A stretch of DNA of 64,000 nucleotides from Sulfitobacter noctilucae. GTDB taxonomy: Bacteria > Pseudomonadota > Alphaproteobacteria > Rhodobacterales > Rhodobacteraceae. Position numbers and translations under genes: made by a program. Positions 53,945 to 63,209 of this stretch are shown here, one piece after another. The notes beneath the pieces are model-generated. The model ran no database searches, was not told where the DNA came from, and saw only the letters and a program-made list of their open reading frames with translations. How positions within the stretch are numbered: position 1 is the first letter of the stretch; every line of letters starts with the position of its first letter. The stretch is from NCBI RefSeq assembly GCF_000622365.1, contig NZ_JASC01000013.1:496001-560000 (forward strand), given 5' to 3'.

Positions 53945-54036
53945 ATCGCTTCCCCCACAACAAGCGAAATAAGTTCACATATTGTTAAGTGTCCTCAATT
54001 AACCCTGATCGAAGTTGTCGTGGTCGGAGAACATGA

Positions 54037-55350
54037 GTGTCAGGGTTTCCCTTAATTACGCTGGGCAAAAGGTTCGCATCATCCCTTCGCGAGGAAGGAA
54101 CGCGGCCCGCACTTCGGCGCGCGCGTCACTATGCGTTGCGGCGGATTAAGGGGCAGGGCGCAAGCAGCTTGGCGCCCGCGATACGACATGCGCCGCAGGG
54201 CCCTGAACGGTATCTCCACGGCATCTGGCAAGATCTCGCCCGCGAAGAGGCATTTCACGTAAAAACCGCCCCGGCATTGCTTCGAGGTAAACGGCAAATC
54301 GCAATGATCGCTGATCTAAACCTGCCGCAATGTCGCAAATACCGGGTCGAGCAACTTGCCGCTTTCTGGCGGGGGCGCGGCGTGGAATTTGAATATGCGC
54401 ATTATCAGGACATCCCGCGCGCCACGCGCATCATCCAGCATGCCAGCCATCTGATGGAATACCGGCTTCAAACCGGTCCCGCCGCAGATATGATCCGATA
54501 CGAGGCACACAGACTTCGACTTCCGATCCTGTACGATCTGGACGACCCCCTTTTTTCGGTTTCTGCCTATGAAACCTATCGGAACATGGAAGCGCTTGAC
54601 CCGGCGATGAAGGCTCATTTCCTGTCCGAGGCACCGAGATATCTAAGCATGATGAACGGGGCCGATGTGTTGTCTGTGTCGACCCCTGGAATGGCGCAAC
54701 ATGCGGAACTGTATACAAATCGTCCCGTTTTCGTGCGGCGGAATTTTGCAGATATTGAGACACTGGAGTCCGGTGCGGCAGCGATTGCAGAAGACAGGCT
54801 GGAAGATGGCTTGTTTCGTGTGGCTTTCTCAAGTGGGTCACAAGGCCATGAAGTTGATTTGGCAGAAATTATTGAACCGCTAACCGAGTTTGTTCTGGAT
54901 GATCCCGATAGGCGTTTGATGTTGATTGGTCATTTCGACACAGCACATTTGCCGAACGGACTTGAACGCCAGATCGAAACCGTCAAATTCACCGATTACC
55001 CACAGTATCTGCATGCGTTGCGTCGAGCGAATTGTACTGTCATGCCGCTTTGTGATGATGCTTTTAACAGGTGCAAAAGCGCCGTACGCGTTCTAGATGC
55101 GGCAGCGGTTGCTGTGCCGGCGATTGTCGGCACCGTAGGTGATCTGGATAACGTGGTGGAGCACGGGAAGACCGGGTTTGTAGCGCAAACGCCGGGGGAC
55201 TGGATGAGCGCGCTGCGCGAGTTGGCAGCGGATCCCGGCGCGGCCGCAGATATAGGTGTGAAAGCCCGTCAAGCGCTTGAGCAAAAGTGGAAAGGGTCGG
55301 ATCAACCCCACATCATTGCGCCCGAACTTCTGGCATGGGTTGAAGAATGA
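54037..55350 (+). CDS. glycosyltransferase family 4-like protein
   Basis: A 437-residue GT-B protein. The first 85 residues are basic and unlike standard GT4. YDLDDPLFSVSAYETYRNM (about 168-186) is a segment seen in GT4-like enzymes of capsule clusters, and the donor half has CKSAVRVLDAAAVAVPAIV and VEHGKTGFV. The start is GTG 54037 after GGAGA; a nearby ATG at 54033 is in another frame and hits a stop. The acceptor is unknown. It overlaps the next glycosyltransferase by 4 bases. Confidence 0.8.
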   Translation: MSGFPLITLGKRFASSLREEGTRPALRRARHYALRRIKGQGASSLAPAIRHAPQGPERYLHGIWQDLAREEAFHVKTAPALLRGKRQIAMIADLNLPQCRKYRVEQLAAFWRGRGVEFEYAHYQDIPRATRIIQHASHLMEYRLQTGPAADMIRYEAHRLRLPILYDLDDPLFSVSAYETYRNMEALDPAMKAHFLSEAPRYLSMMNGADVLSVSTPGMAQHAELYTNRPVFVRRNFADIETLESGAAAIAEDRLEDGLFRVAFSSGSQGHEVDLAEIIEPLTEFVLDDPDRRLMLIGHFDTAHLPNGLERQIETVKFTDYPQYLHALRRANCTVMPLCDDAFNRCKSAVRVLDAAAVAVPAIVGTVGDLDNVVEHGKTGFVAQTPGDWMSALRELAADPGAAADIGVKARQALEQKWKGSDQPHIIAPELLAWVEE

Positions 55351-56576
55351 ACAAGCGACATATTCTGCTCGCCAATATCTTCTTTGCCCCCTTCAGTTAT
55401 GGCGGTGCGACCGTGGTTGCAGAACAGGTTGCACAGGCGCTGCAAGATCAGGGCGGATTCCGCATCACGGCAGTATCTCTTTGCTCACGCAATGATCTGG
55501 CACCTTATGCGGTTATCAAGAGCCAGAAGAATGGCATTGTGAACTTCCTGATCAACGTGCGGCACGAACGATCTTACGCCGAGATGTACAACAACCCCGA
55601 GATTACGGCCCGACTGGCTGAATTGATAAGTACGTTGGAGCCTGATCTGGTGCACGCCCATTGCGTTCAGGAGATTGGTACGGGCCTTTTGGCGGTGGCA
55701 GAGGCGGCCGGCATTCCAGTGATCCTAAGTGTTCATGATTTCTGGTGGATTTGTGAACGGCAATTCATGATCCGTTTCGACGAGAAATACTGCGGACAAA
55801 ATCCGGTGAAGATTGATAAGTGCAAAGGATGCGTCGATAATTTCTGGGCAGCGAAGGTTCGCTTCAATCATCTTCAGGAAACGAGTGCGAAGGCGGCATT
55901 GATTACCTACCCCAGTGCATTTGCCAGAGATTTGAGTGAGGCATCGGGTTTTGCGCCCGGCCGTGGTGTGGTTTGGCAAAATGGAGTCAAACTGCCGGAT
56001 GATGATTTCTTTGCAAAACAGTCGAAACGTCGTTTGGCCGACCGGCAGATTACATTTGGCTATGTCGGCGGGCCTGCGGCGATCAAAGGCTGGCCGATTA
56101 TAAAGCAGGCGTTTTCTGGTATCAAAACAGACGCGTTTCGCGGATTAATCGTGGACGGCAGTTTGGATCATTCCTGGTGGCAGGAAAAGGATTTGCGCGC
56201 TTTGCCAGGGGATTGGCGCATCCATCCTAGATTTACGCAAGAAAATATGGACGAATTCTACGCGGAGATCGATGTGCTGTTGTTCATGTCCCAATGGAAA
56301 GAAACCTTTGGACTGGCCATTCGCGAGGCGCTGGCACGGGGCATTACGGTGGTGCAGACCGATAGTGGCGGCACTGTAGAGCATGAAGGCGTGATGCCGG
56401 CCGATCTGATACCTATCGGCGGCTCGCCAGATATTCTGCGACGCCGCATCGCCCGATTGCTGCAGGAGAACCAACGCAAAACCCAGCCGATCTCCGTCAC
56501 AAGCTTCGATGATCAGGCGCGGGCCTTTGCAGGGCTCGTGAAAGACGTGTTTCACAAGCTGGAACACGCAGCCTAA
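55347..56576 (+). CDS. glycosyltransferase family 4 protein
   Basis: A 409-residue GT-B enzyme. The N-terminal part has FFAPFSYGGATVVAEQVA and SVHDFWWICERQF. A small Cys-rich loop follows (CGQNPVKIDKCKGC, about 151-164), typical of GT4 mannosyl/fucosyl-type enzymes. The donor-binding half shows MSQWKETFGLAIREALARG with the E-x7-E motif (about 312-330). It is second in a rightward pair, and its stop lies 14 bases from the convergent RTX gene. Donor and acceptor unknown. Confidence 0.88.
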   Translation: MNKRHILLANIFFAPFSYGGATVVAEQVAQALQDQGGFRITAVSLCSRNDLAPYAVIKSQKNGIVNFLINVRHERSYAEMYNNPEITARLAELISTLEPDLVHAHCVQEIGTGLLAVAEAAGIPVILSVHDFWWICERQFMIRFDEKYCGQNPVKIDKCKGCVDNFWAAKVRFNHLQETSAKAALITYPSAFARDLSEASGFAPGRGVVWQNGVKLPDDDFFAKQSKRRLADRQITFGYVGGPAAIKGWPIIKQAFSGIKTDAFRGLIVDGSLDHSWWQEKDLRALPGDWRIHPRFTQENMDEFYAEIDVLLFMSQWKETFGLAIREALARGITVVQTDSGGTVEHEGVMPADLIPIGGSPDILRRRIARLLQENQRKTQPISVTSFDDQARAFAGLVKDVFHKLEHAA

Positions 56577-56590
56577 ACACCTATACTAGT

Positions 56591-59311
56591 CTAGAAGGTG
56601 AAATCGTTTTCGTCCAAGTCGTTCAGGTTGACGTTTCGCAGGCGGATGGAGTTTCCAGAGCCAGTATTGATGACAACGTCCTGCCCGGATTGGGACGCGG
56701 CGTTACGGACATCCATGAACTGATTAAAGCCGGACATTCTTGAAAAATCCATAACTTCATTCCCGTTGAAAGCATCGAAATCGCCGATGGTATCATTGCC
56801 GTGGCCGTCGGAAAAAACGAACTCATCCGCGTTGAAGCTGCCAAACATCATGTCATTGCCTTCCCCGCCGATGACAGTGTCGAACCCGGCACCGCCATAA
56901 ACGGTATCGTTGCCGGTGCCGCCGTCGACAACATCATCCCCCTGGCCGCCAAAGAACCGGTCACCGCCTTCGCCACCCCAGAGGGTATCATCGCCTTCCT
57001 GGCCAAACACGCCGTCACCTGAATCTCCACCAAAGATGCGATCGTCTCCACGGCCCCCAAACAAGCGGTCGAATCCAAGGTTTCCGATCAGGATATCATT
57101 GCCTTCTTCGCCGTAAATATTGTCGGACTGATGGCCGCCGTCGATCACATCGTCGCCGTCTCCGCCCATCAGCAGATCGAAACCGGCATTACCGAACATC
57201 GTGTCATTGCCCGCACCACCAAATACACCATCAACGCTGAAGCCGAAGTTGCTGCCCGCGCTGAGCCAGTCATCACCGTCACCACCATAGACGCGGTCGG
57301 GCGAGGATCCGGCCCAAATGCGATCATTTCCGCTGTTGCCGTGCAGTTGGTCGAACCCGTCGCCGCCAAGCAGAATATCATTGCCGTCCCCGCCTGTGAT
57401 CGAATCGGCAAAGGTATCGCCCGAGATTGTATCGTTGCCATCACCGCCGTGGATCGTGTCGAACCCGGCACCGCCCAGCAGATAGTCGCTTTCGCCACCA
57501 CCTGCGATGCTGTCGTTCCCACCTTCACCGTTAACGGCATCGCGTCCGGCGCCTGCCTCGATCGTATCGTTGCCCAAAGCACCGAACACACGGTCATTCT
57601 GCCCACCGCTTTGGATATGGTCGTGACCATTCGTGCCGACCCGATCGTTCGACCCGCGGTTCAACGCATAGGTCGGGGCATCCTGCCAAGCCGGAGTAAG
57701 TGAGTTTGGATCAATACCGGTTGGGTTATCGACATACCCCGGATTGGGGTCATCCCGTGTAGGCGCGGTGCTGCCGGGATATTCCGCCGGGTCGGTTTGA
57801 ATGCGGCTTCCGGTAATCAGGTTTGTCGTGTCGAAATCCGTTGACCGGAAACGCGACCCGTCGGCGGACCGCACTTCCAATACTTCAGAGCCAACGCGAA
57901 ATTCGGCGCCCCAACTTTGCGACACGATGGTCATGCCGCCCAGACCGCCCACGGTGCCAAAATCGCTGAGGTCCAGCCTGTCGAACCCCATCTGGAAATC
58001 CAGAATTGTATCGCGCGCGCCGTCTTCTACGACGACAAAGGTATCAAGCCCGCCATCGCCGCGCATTGTATCCTGCCCCGCTCCGTCCAGCAGGATATCG
58101 TTGCCAAAGCCGCCATTCAGCCGATCGTTGCCGGAAGCACCGGACAGAACATCGTCGCCAACCGTTCCGTACAGCTGGCTTCCGTTAGAACTGGCACCAA
58201 GGTTGGTGCCAATGTTTGGCAGAGAGATCGAGAATTCAGAGAGGTAAGGCGCGGTTTCTGTCGCAACCCAGAAGCGGATGCCATCAGGTGTGGCCATCGC
58301 ATCAATTGAGGTGATGGCGCGCAATGGAGTATCAGCGGTGCCCGCCATCGCATCTACATGCTGCAAACGTCCGCCGGGCAAAACGGTAAAAAGGTTCACG
58401 CCGCTGTCGGAGCCCGCAGCCAGCACGAAGTTCTGCCCGTCCAGCGTCACATTCGTTACATGGCTGGCATCGCGGAAACGGGTGTCGAGCGTGTCGATCA
58501 GGTGATCAACCGGCGTCATGCCGTTTGGATTGACCGCGAAGGTCGTAAGCGAATCGCTGCCCGATCCGGCAACAACGACATAAAGTTGTCCGTCTGCTGC
58601 TGATGTCACGGTCATGCCGCCGGGGCGGTCCACCCAGAAACCATCGGTCGCATCGACATCGCTAATGTGTTGCATGGAGCCGTTCGTATTTTGACGGAAC
58701 ATACTCACGGTATCTTCGCTGCCATAGCTGACGAAAGCATAGGTTTGGCCGTTGTGCGTTGTCGTAATGATATCTGTCGCGCGCTCTCCCTGCATCGCGT
58801 TGCCCTGATGGATGTTGGTCAAATTGATTGTGGTGCCCGATCCGAAGGACACATTGACCAATCCACCCGTACGCAAAGCGGCCAACCCGGTAGAGCCGTC
58901 GCCGATCAACTCCATCTCGGAGATATTGCTCAGATTGCGGCCGGGTGCGGTGTAGGACAAGCCGCCATCAATCGCGTTGCCAATGCCATCGCGGTCCAAC
59001 CGCACGCCCGTCAAGGCCCCTCCGTTCAGTCCCGCCATAAAAAGCTGCTGTGTGCCGCCCACATCGCGCAACACCAGATCAGTTGTTTCAAGCTGCAAAA
59101 GATTGGGTGCCAACTGCCAGTTTTGCGCCAATGACGTATTGCCGGAACTTTCATTCAGATCATAGGCTGTCAGCCAGCCATCCCCCCGCGTCGCGGCAAA
59201 GAGCATTGGACCACCGGCCCCCTCGATAATCTCAATATCGCTTAATCCGACAAGGCCGAATTCTTCGGCTGAATGCAGTCCACCGTGATTGGTAAATGTC
59301 GCTCTGACCAT
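56591..59311 (-). CDS. RTX calcium-binding protein with N-terminal beta-propeller-like region
   Basis: A 906-residue acidic protein. Residues 1-370 show repeated short beta blocks with YVVVAGSGSDSLTTF and FVLAAGSDSGVNLFTV, resembling a seven-bladed propeller (lactonase/YVTN-like). Then come RTX nonapeptides of the GGxGxDxxx type: a short block (about 380-430) and a long one (about 550-850). The C-terminal 60 residues (DFDAFNGNEVMDFSRM...LDENDFTF) look like the M10 C-terminal type I secretion tail. No signal peptide and no catalytic zinc motif. It probably binds calcium outside the cell. No type I exporter is nearby. ATG 59311 (MVRATFTN) fits better than the upstream TTG. Confidence 0.85.
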   Translation of the reverse strand: MVRATFTNHGGLHSAEEFGLVGLSDIEIIEGAGGPMLFAATRGDGWLTAYDLNESSGNTSLAQNWQLAPNLLQLETTDLVLRDVGGTQQLFMAGLNGGALTGVRLDRDGIGNAIDGGLSYTAPGRNLSNISEMELIGDGSTGLAALRTGGLVNVSFGSGTTINLTNIHQGNAMQGERATDIITTTHNGQTYAFVSYGSEDTVSMFRQNTNGSMQHISDVDATDGFWVDRPGGMTVTSAADGQLYVVVAGSGSDSLTTFAVNPNGMTPVDHLIDTLDTRFRDASHVTNVTLDGQNFVLAAGSDSGVNLFTVLPGGRLQHVDAMAGTADTPLRAITSIDAMATPDGIRFWVATETAPYLSEFSISLPNIGTNLGASSNGSQLYGTVGDDVLSGASGNDRLNGGFGNDILLDGAGQDTMRGDGGLDTFVVVEDGARDTILDFQMGFDRLDLSDFGTVGGLGGMTIVSQSWGAEFRVGSEVLEVRSADGSRFRSTDFDTTNLITGSRIQTDPAEYPGSTAPTRDDPNPGYVDNPTGIDPNSLTPAWQDAPTYALNRGSNDRVGTNGHDHIQSGGQNDRVFGALGNDTIEAGAGRDAVNGEGGNDSIAGGGESDYLLGGAGFDTIHGGDGNDTISGDTFADSITGGDGNDILLGGDGFDQLHGNSGNDRIWAGSSPDRVYGGDGDDWLSAGSNFGFSVDGVFGGAGNDTMFGNAGFDLLMGGDGDDVIDGGHQSDNIYGEEGNDILIGNLGFDRLFGGRGDDRIFGGDSGDGVFGQEGDDTLWGGEGGDRFFGGQGDDVVDGGTGNDTVYGGAGFDTVIGGEGNDMMFGSFNADEFVFSDGHGNDTIGDFDAFNGNEVMDFSRMSGFNQFMDVRNAASQSGQDVVINTGSGNSIRLRNVNLNDLDENDFTF
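56760..57670 (-). repeat. tandem RTX nonapeptide-coding repeats
   Basis: About 900 bases encode consecutive GG-x-G-x-D-x-x-x units. Each 27-base unit is similar to its neighbours, so both strands carry long open frames here that are not separate genes. Repeat number may vary between strains. Confidence 0.75.
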
Positions 59312-59525
59312 GTGCTGACCCCTTTTTGACTGGGGCGTTACCTGCGTGGGCAACTGGCATCTTGCGTGATCTGAAAGTGTCGGTTCTGAGGCGTTTAGTG
59401 CTGATTTTAAATGATCGGTGTTGCGTCAAATTCTATCTGTCCGTGCGCAAGGCTTTGGCAATGTTAATCGCAGTGGGACAGGGTCCGGTCCATTCGACCT
59501 TCATTTACGATGCAAAGGACCGCCC

Positions 59526-60521
59526 ATGTCACAGACCTCTCCTACGCTGTCACTACCCTACATACAGCCCGCGCAGGCGCAAAAGCATGTGACCCATAAT
59601 GAAGCGCTTCGGATCCTGGATGCGGTCACCCAACTGAGTGTTTTGAGTGTGACGCTGACGGAGCCGCCTGCGCAGAACGCTGACGGAGATCGCTATATTG
59701 TGGCGGATGAAGCCACGGATGTTTGGGCAGGGCAGGAAAATAGTGTGGCGGTTTGGGTCGACAGCACTTGGCAGTTCTTTGCGCCCAATATCGGTTGGCG
59801 CGCCGATATCGCCAGCAGTGGCGAAGAGGTGCGTTTTGACGGGACCGATTGGCAAACCGTCGGGAGCGGTGCGGTCGATCTTCAAAACGTGCCCACGCTC
59901 GGGGTGAACACGACGGCCGATGCGACGAACAAACTGGCGGTTGCCTCTGATGCGACGTTGCTGACCAATGCAGGTACCGGACATCAGCTAAAACTGAACA
60001 AGGCGACCGCGACGGATACGGCCAGTCTGTTGTTCCAGACGGGGTTTGCCGGACGTGCCGAGATGGGTACGGCGGGGAACGATAACTTCTCGATCAAGGT
60101 CAGCCCGGACGGGAATAATTTCAAGACCGCCATGCGTACCGAAGCCGCAACCGGTGCGGTACAATTTCCCAGCGGACAGGCGTTTTTTCAGGATGTGTTT
60201 ATCCTCAATGACGCCAGTTGGTCGGTCACGATCCCGTGGTCCAACCCGTCGCGGATCATGTTGTGGCTGAGCGTGAATCTTGAGGGGCGCTTTTACCTGA
60301 CCGCGATCACCGGCACGCTGACCGGGGCCAACAACTTTGGCGAGATGTTCGCCAACCCGCCCGGCACGTTGAACTTCTTTTCCGGGCCGCTGACCGGCAC
60401 CACGGGCCCAGCGGGGGGAATCAATCTGTCGATTGATAGTACGGGCGCGGTGCCCAAGCTCCATGTGGAAAACCGCCTTGGCTCGAACCGCCTGTTCACA
60501 CTTTCAACCTTGGGGAAATAA
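59526..60521 (+). CDS. DUF2793 protein, possible phage/GTA tail-fibre type
   Basis: A 331-residue protein with the DUF2793 N-terminal domain (LSLPYIQPAQAQKHVTHNEA, about 8-27; then DGDRYIVADEATDVWAGQ and WQFFAPNIGWRA). The middle has repeated Thr/Asn/Gly-rich strands, as in fibre proteins, and the C-terminal part from about 235 looks like a compact beta domain. DUF2793 occurs in phage and gene-transfer-agent tail proteins of Rhodobacterales; I recall the unlinked R. capsulatus GTA fibre gene as such a case, from memory. ATG 59526 follows AAAGGA. No other phage genes are near. A 52-residue protein follows directly. Confidence 0.65.
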   Translation: MSQTSPTLSLPYIQPAQAQKHVTHNEALRILDAVTQLSVLSVTLTEPPAQNADGDRYIVADEATDVWAGQENSVAVWVDSTWQFFAPNIGWRADIASSGEEVRFDGTDWQTVGSGAVDLQNVPTLGVNTTADATNKLAVASDATLLTNAGTGHQLKLNKATATDTASLLFQTGFAGRAEMGTAGNDNFSIKVSPDGNNFKTAMRTEAATGAVQFPSGQAFFQDVFILNDASWSVTIPWSNPSRIMLWLSVNLEGRFYLTAITGTLTGANNFGEMFANPPGTLNFFSGPLTGTTGPAGGINLSIDSTGAVPKLHVENRLGSNRLFTLSTLGK

Positions 60522-60522
60522 T

Positions 60523-60681
60523 ATGACAAATGACATCAACACCGCCTATCGCAGGGCTACTTTGCCAGGTTTAGGAGAGGTCCTGATCCCTGATGGTATC
60601 AGTGATGCGCAGGTTCTGGCCGAAGTGCTGGGCGAGGAGTCTGCGGCAACATCGGGAAAGAAAACCAAGAAAAAGCCCTAA
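60523..60681 (+). CDS. small protein with lysine-rich tail after the DUF2793 gene
   Basis: A 52-residue protein. An ATG one base after the DUF2793 stop with GGGGAAA ahead makes it almost certainly co-translated. The middle (LPGLGEVLIPDGISDAQVLAEVLG) resembles short segments found in phage-type accessory proteins, and the last eight residues are nearly all Lys. I do not recognise a family. Confidence 0.55.
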   Translation: MTNDINTAYRRATLPGLGEVLIPDGISDAQVLAEVLGEESAATSGKKTKKKP

Positions 60682-60754
60682 ATCGGGCGTCAAATCGGCC
60701 TGCACCCTGTATTGGTATCTGTAATGGATCATCAATGCAGGACGGACAGGCCCC

Positions 60755-61324
60755 GTGGATTTCATAACAGCGACAAAACTGCCCGGTGTGGTTTTGATCA
60801 ACCCGCCGCGTTTTGGGGACGCGCGCGGGTTCTTCAGTGAAAGCTGGAACCGTCAGAAGATGCGCGATCACGGCATCGACATTGATTTCGTTCAAGACAA
60901 TCATTCAGTCTCGGCGGCGGTGAACACCGTGCGCGGTCTGCATTTTCAGTCGCCACCCCACGCGCAGGCCAAACTGGTGCGCTGTGGGCGTGGCGCACTG
61001 TTTGATGTTGCGGTCGACGTGCGGCGCGGCAGCGGCACTTTCGGCCAATGGGTCGGATTTGAGCTGACGGCAGAGAATGGGTTGCAATTGCTTATCCCGG
61101 CGGGATTTCTTCATGGTTTTGCAACCCGTACCCCCGACACTGAGATCATCTATAAATGCAGCGATTATTACGCGCCTGAATGTGACGGCGCGGTGCGGTT
61201 CGATGATCCGGACATCGCAATCGACTGGGGGCTTAGCGGCCCTGCCGTTCTGTCGGAGAAGGATGAAAAGGCACCCCTGATGGCGCAATTTGATTCACCC
61301 TTTGTGTTCGGAGAAACCGAATGA
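60755..61324 (+). CDS. rmlC: dTDP-4-dehydrorhamnose 3,5-epimerase
   Basis: Third enzyme of dTDP-L-rhamnose synthesis, 189 residues. The cupin fold shows [18 protein letters not shown] (catalytic His, about 66-83), [13 protein letters not shown] and [20 protein letters not shown] (catalytic Tyr). The start is GTG 60755 with AGGACGGACAGG ahead. It is the first of a tightly overlapped rmlC-rmlB-rmlD-rmlA operon (4-base overlaps), 73 bases after the small DUF2793 partner. Confidence 0.95.
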   Translation: MDFITATKLPGVVLINPPRFGDARGFFSESWNRQKMRDHGIDIDFVQDNHSVSAAVNTVRGLHFQSPPHAQAKLVRCGRGALFDVAVDVRRGSGTFGQWVGFELTAENGLQLLIPAGFLHGFATRTPDTEIIYKCSDYYAPECDGAVRFDDPDIAIDWGLSGPAVLSEKDEKAPLMAQFDSPFVFGETE

Positions 61325-62361
61325 AGATACTGGTGACAGGTGGTGCCGGGTTCATTGGCTCTGCGGTTGTGCGTCTGGCCGTGGCGCGGGGGCACGAGGT
61401 GGTGAACCTTGACGCGCTGACCTACGCGGGTTGTCTGGCGAATGTCGCGTCGGTTGCGGATAGCCCGAACTATGCGTTCGAGCAGGCCGATATACGCGAC
61501 CGCGCTGCGTTGGACCGGATATTCGCCGTACATCAGCCGGAGGCCGTTATGCATCTGGCCGCGGAAAGCCATGTGGACCGGTCGATTGACGGCCCAGGCG
61601 ATTTTGTCGAAACCAACATCACAGGTACCTACAATATGCTTGAAGCAGCGCGGTCCTATTGGACCAGCGCCGGCAAGCCCGAGGGCTTCCGCTTCCATCA
61701 TATTTCGACAGATGAGGTGTTTGGCTCGCTCGGATCAACAGGGATGTTCACCGAAGACACCCCCTACGATCCCCGCTCGCCCTACTCCGCATCCAAGGCG
61801 GCCAGCGATCATCTGGTCAGAGCTTGGTCAGAGACCTATGGCTTGCCTGTCGTGCTAACCAATTGCTCCAACAACTACGGCCCCTACCACTTCCCCGAAA
61901 AGCTTGTGCCAGTGGTGATCCTGAATGCTCTGGCGGGGAAGGATATTCCGGTTTACGGCGAAGGGCTGAACGTGCGCGACTGGCTGTTTGTCGAGGATCA
62001 CGCCGATGCGCTCCTGCTGGTGCTGACGAAAGGCGCGCTGGGCCGCAGTTACAACATCGGGGGCGAAAACGAGGCGCGGAACATTGATCTGGTGCGCAGT
62101 ATTTGTGCCATTCTGGACGATCTCCGGCCCAAAGAAGGGCCCTATGCCGATCAGATTACCTTTGTTCAGGACCGTGCCGGCCATGATCTACGCTATGCGA
62201 TTGATCCGTCCCGCATCCGCGAAGAACTGGGCTGGCGGCCTTCTGCCACGCTGGAGGAAGGGCTGGCCAAAACTGTTGCCTGGTACCTCGACAACGAAGA
62301 TTGGTGGCAGGCGTTGCAGGCCCGCGATGGCGTGGGTGAGCGATTGGGGGTTAAGGCATGA
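61321..62361 (+). CDS. rmlB: dTDP-glucose 4,6-dehydratase
   Basis: Second enzyme of the dTDP-L-rhamnose pathway, 346 residues of the extended SDR family. It has NAD-binding [12 protein letters not shown] (7-18), [11 protein letters not shown] with the catalytic Asp/Glu pair (about 129-139), [10 protein letters not shown] (Tyr-x3-Lys, about 158-167) and [12 protein letters not shown]. Overlaps rmlC and rmlD by 4 bases each. Confidence 0.97.
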   Translation: MKILVTGGAGFIGSAVVRLAVARGHEVVNLDALTYAGCLANVASVADSPNYAFEQADIRDRAALDRIFAVHQPEAVMHLAAESHVDRSIDGPGDFVETNITGTYNMLEAARSYWTSAGKPEGFRFHHISTDEVFGSLGSTGMFTEDTPYDPRSPYSASKAASDHLVRAWSETYGLPVVLTNCSNNYGPYHFPEKLVPVVILNALAGKDIPVYGEGLNVRDWLFVEDHADALLLVLTKGALGRSYNIGGENEARNIDLVRSICAILDDLRPKEGPYADQITFVQDRAGHDLRYAIDPSRIREELGWRPSATLEEGLAKTVAWYLDNEDWWQALQARDGVGERLGVKA

Positions 62362-63209
62362 GCATTCTGGTGATTGGAAAAACGGGACAGGTGGCGCGCG
62401 AGCTCGCGCTACTGCCGGATGTGATTTGCATCGGCCGGGACGAAGCAGATTTGACCGTCCCGGAGCAGTGCTCAGCGGCGATCCACGCCTACGGCCCAAG
62501 TGCTGTGATCAACGCGGCGGCCTATACAGCCGTCGACCGGGCCGAGGATGAAGAGGCCTTGGCAAACCTTATCAACGGCGACGCCCCCGGTGTGATGGCC
62601 CGCGATTGCGCGGCTCTGAGCATCCCCTTTGTGCATATTTCTACCGATTATGTGTTCGAGGGCGGCGGCAGAGCTGCTTGGTCGCCGGATGGCACGACCG
62701 GACCTTTGGGAGCTTACGGCAGATCGAAACTGCGCGGTGAGCAATTGGTGAACGGTGTGGGTGCCGCCTTTGCCATTCTGCGCACCTCATGGGTCGTGTC
62801 TGCACACGGCAATAATTTCGTGAAAACAATGCTGCGTCTGGGCGCGGAGCATGACAGCCTGAACGTGGTGGCTGATCAAATTGGCGGGCCAACCCCAGCG
62901 CGTGACATCGCTGTCGCCTGTCATGCCATCGCGCTGCAGCTGATCAAAGCGCCGGAGAAAAGCGGCGCTTACCATTTCTCGGGCCAGCCCGACTGCAGTT
63001 GGGCCGATTTTGCCCGCGCCATTTTCGATGAGGCGGGGCTGGTCTGCGGTGTGACGGATATTCCGTCATCAGACTATCCCACACCCGCTGTGCGGCCGCT
63101 GAATTCGCGAATGGATTGCACCAAGACGGAACGCACTTTTGGTATCGCACGCCCGGACTGGCGCAGCGGTTTGGCCGATATTCTCAAGGATCTGGGAGCA
63201 ACAACATGA
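62358..63209 (+). CDS. rmlD: dTDP-4-dehydrorhamnose reductase
   Basis: Final enzyme of the pathway, reducing dTDP-4-keto-L-rhamnose to dTDP-L-rhamnose. 283 residues, with NAD(P)-binding [28 protein letters not shown] (about 52-67), [11 protein letters not shown] and the catalytic [10 protein letters not shown] (about 121-130). Overlaps rmlB and rmlA by 4 bases. Confidence 0.97.
   Translation: MSILVIGKTGQVARELALLPDVICIGRDEADLTVPEQCSAAIHAYGPSAVINAAAYTAVDRAEDEEALANLINGDAPGVMARDCAALSIPFVHISTDYVFEGGGRAAWSPDGTTGPLGAYGRSKLRGEQLVNGVGAAFAILRTSWVVSAHGNNFVKTMLRLGAEHDSLNVVADQIGGPTPARDIAVACHAIALQLIKAPEKSGAYHFSGQPDCSWADFARAIFDEAGLVCGVTDIPSSDYPTPAVRPLNSRMDCTKTERTFGIARPDWRSGLADILKDLGATT

Noticed and set aside
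53945-54036. CtrA box between the divergent glycosyltransferases
   Set aside because: Two TTAA half-sites occur but are separated by ten bases, not seven.
56800-58250. Several open frames on the plus strand within the RTX gene
   Set aside because: They follow from the 27-base repeat structure and GC-rich codons of the RTX gene on the minus strand; no ribosome sites or recognisable domains.
59312-60754. Prophage remnant around the DUF2793 gene
   Set aside because: No integrase, att-like repeats, capsid, terminase or other tail genes are present.
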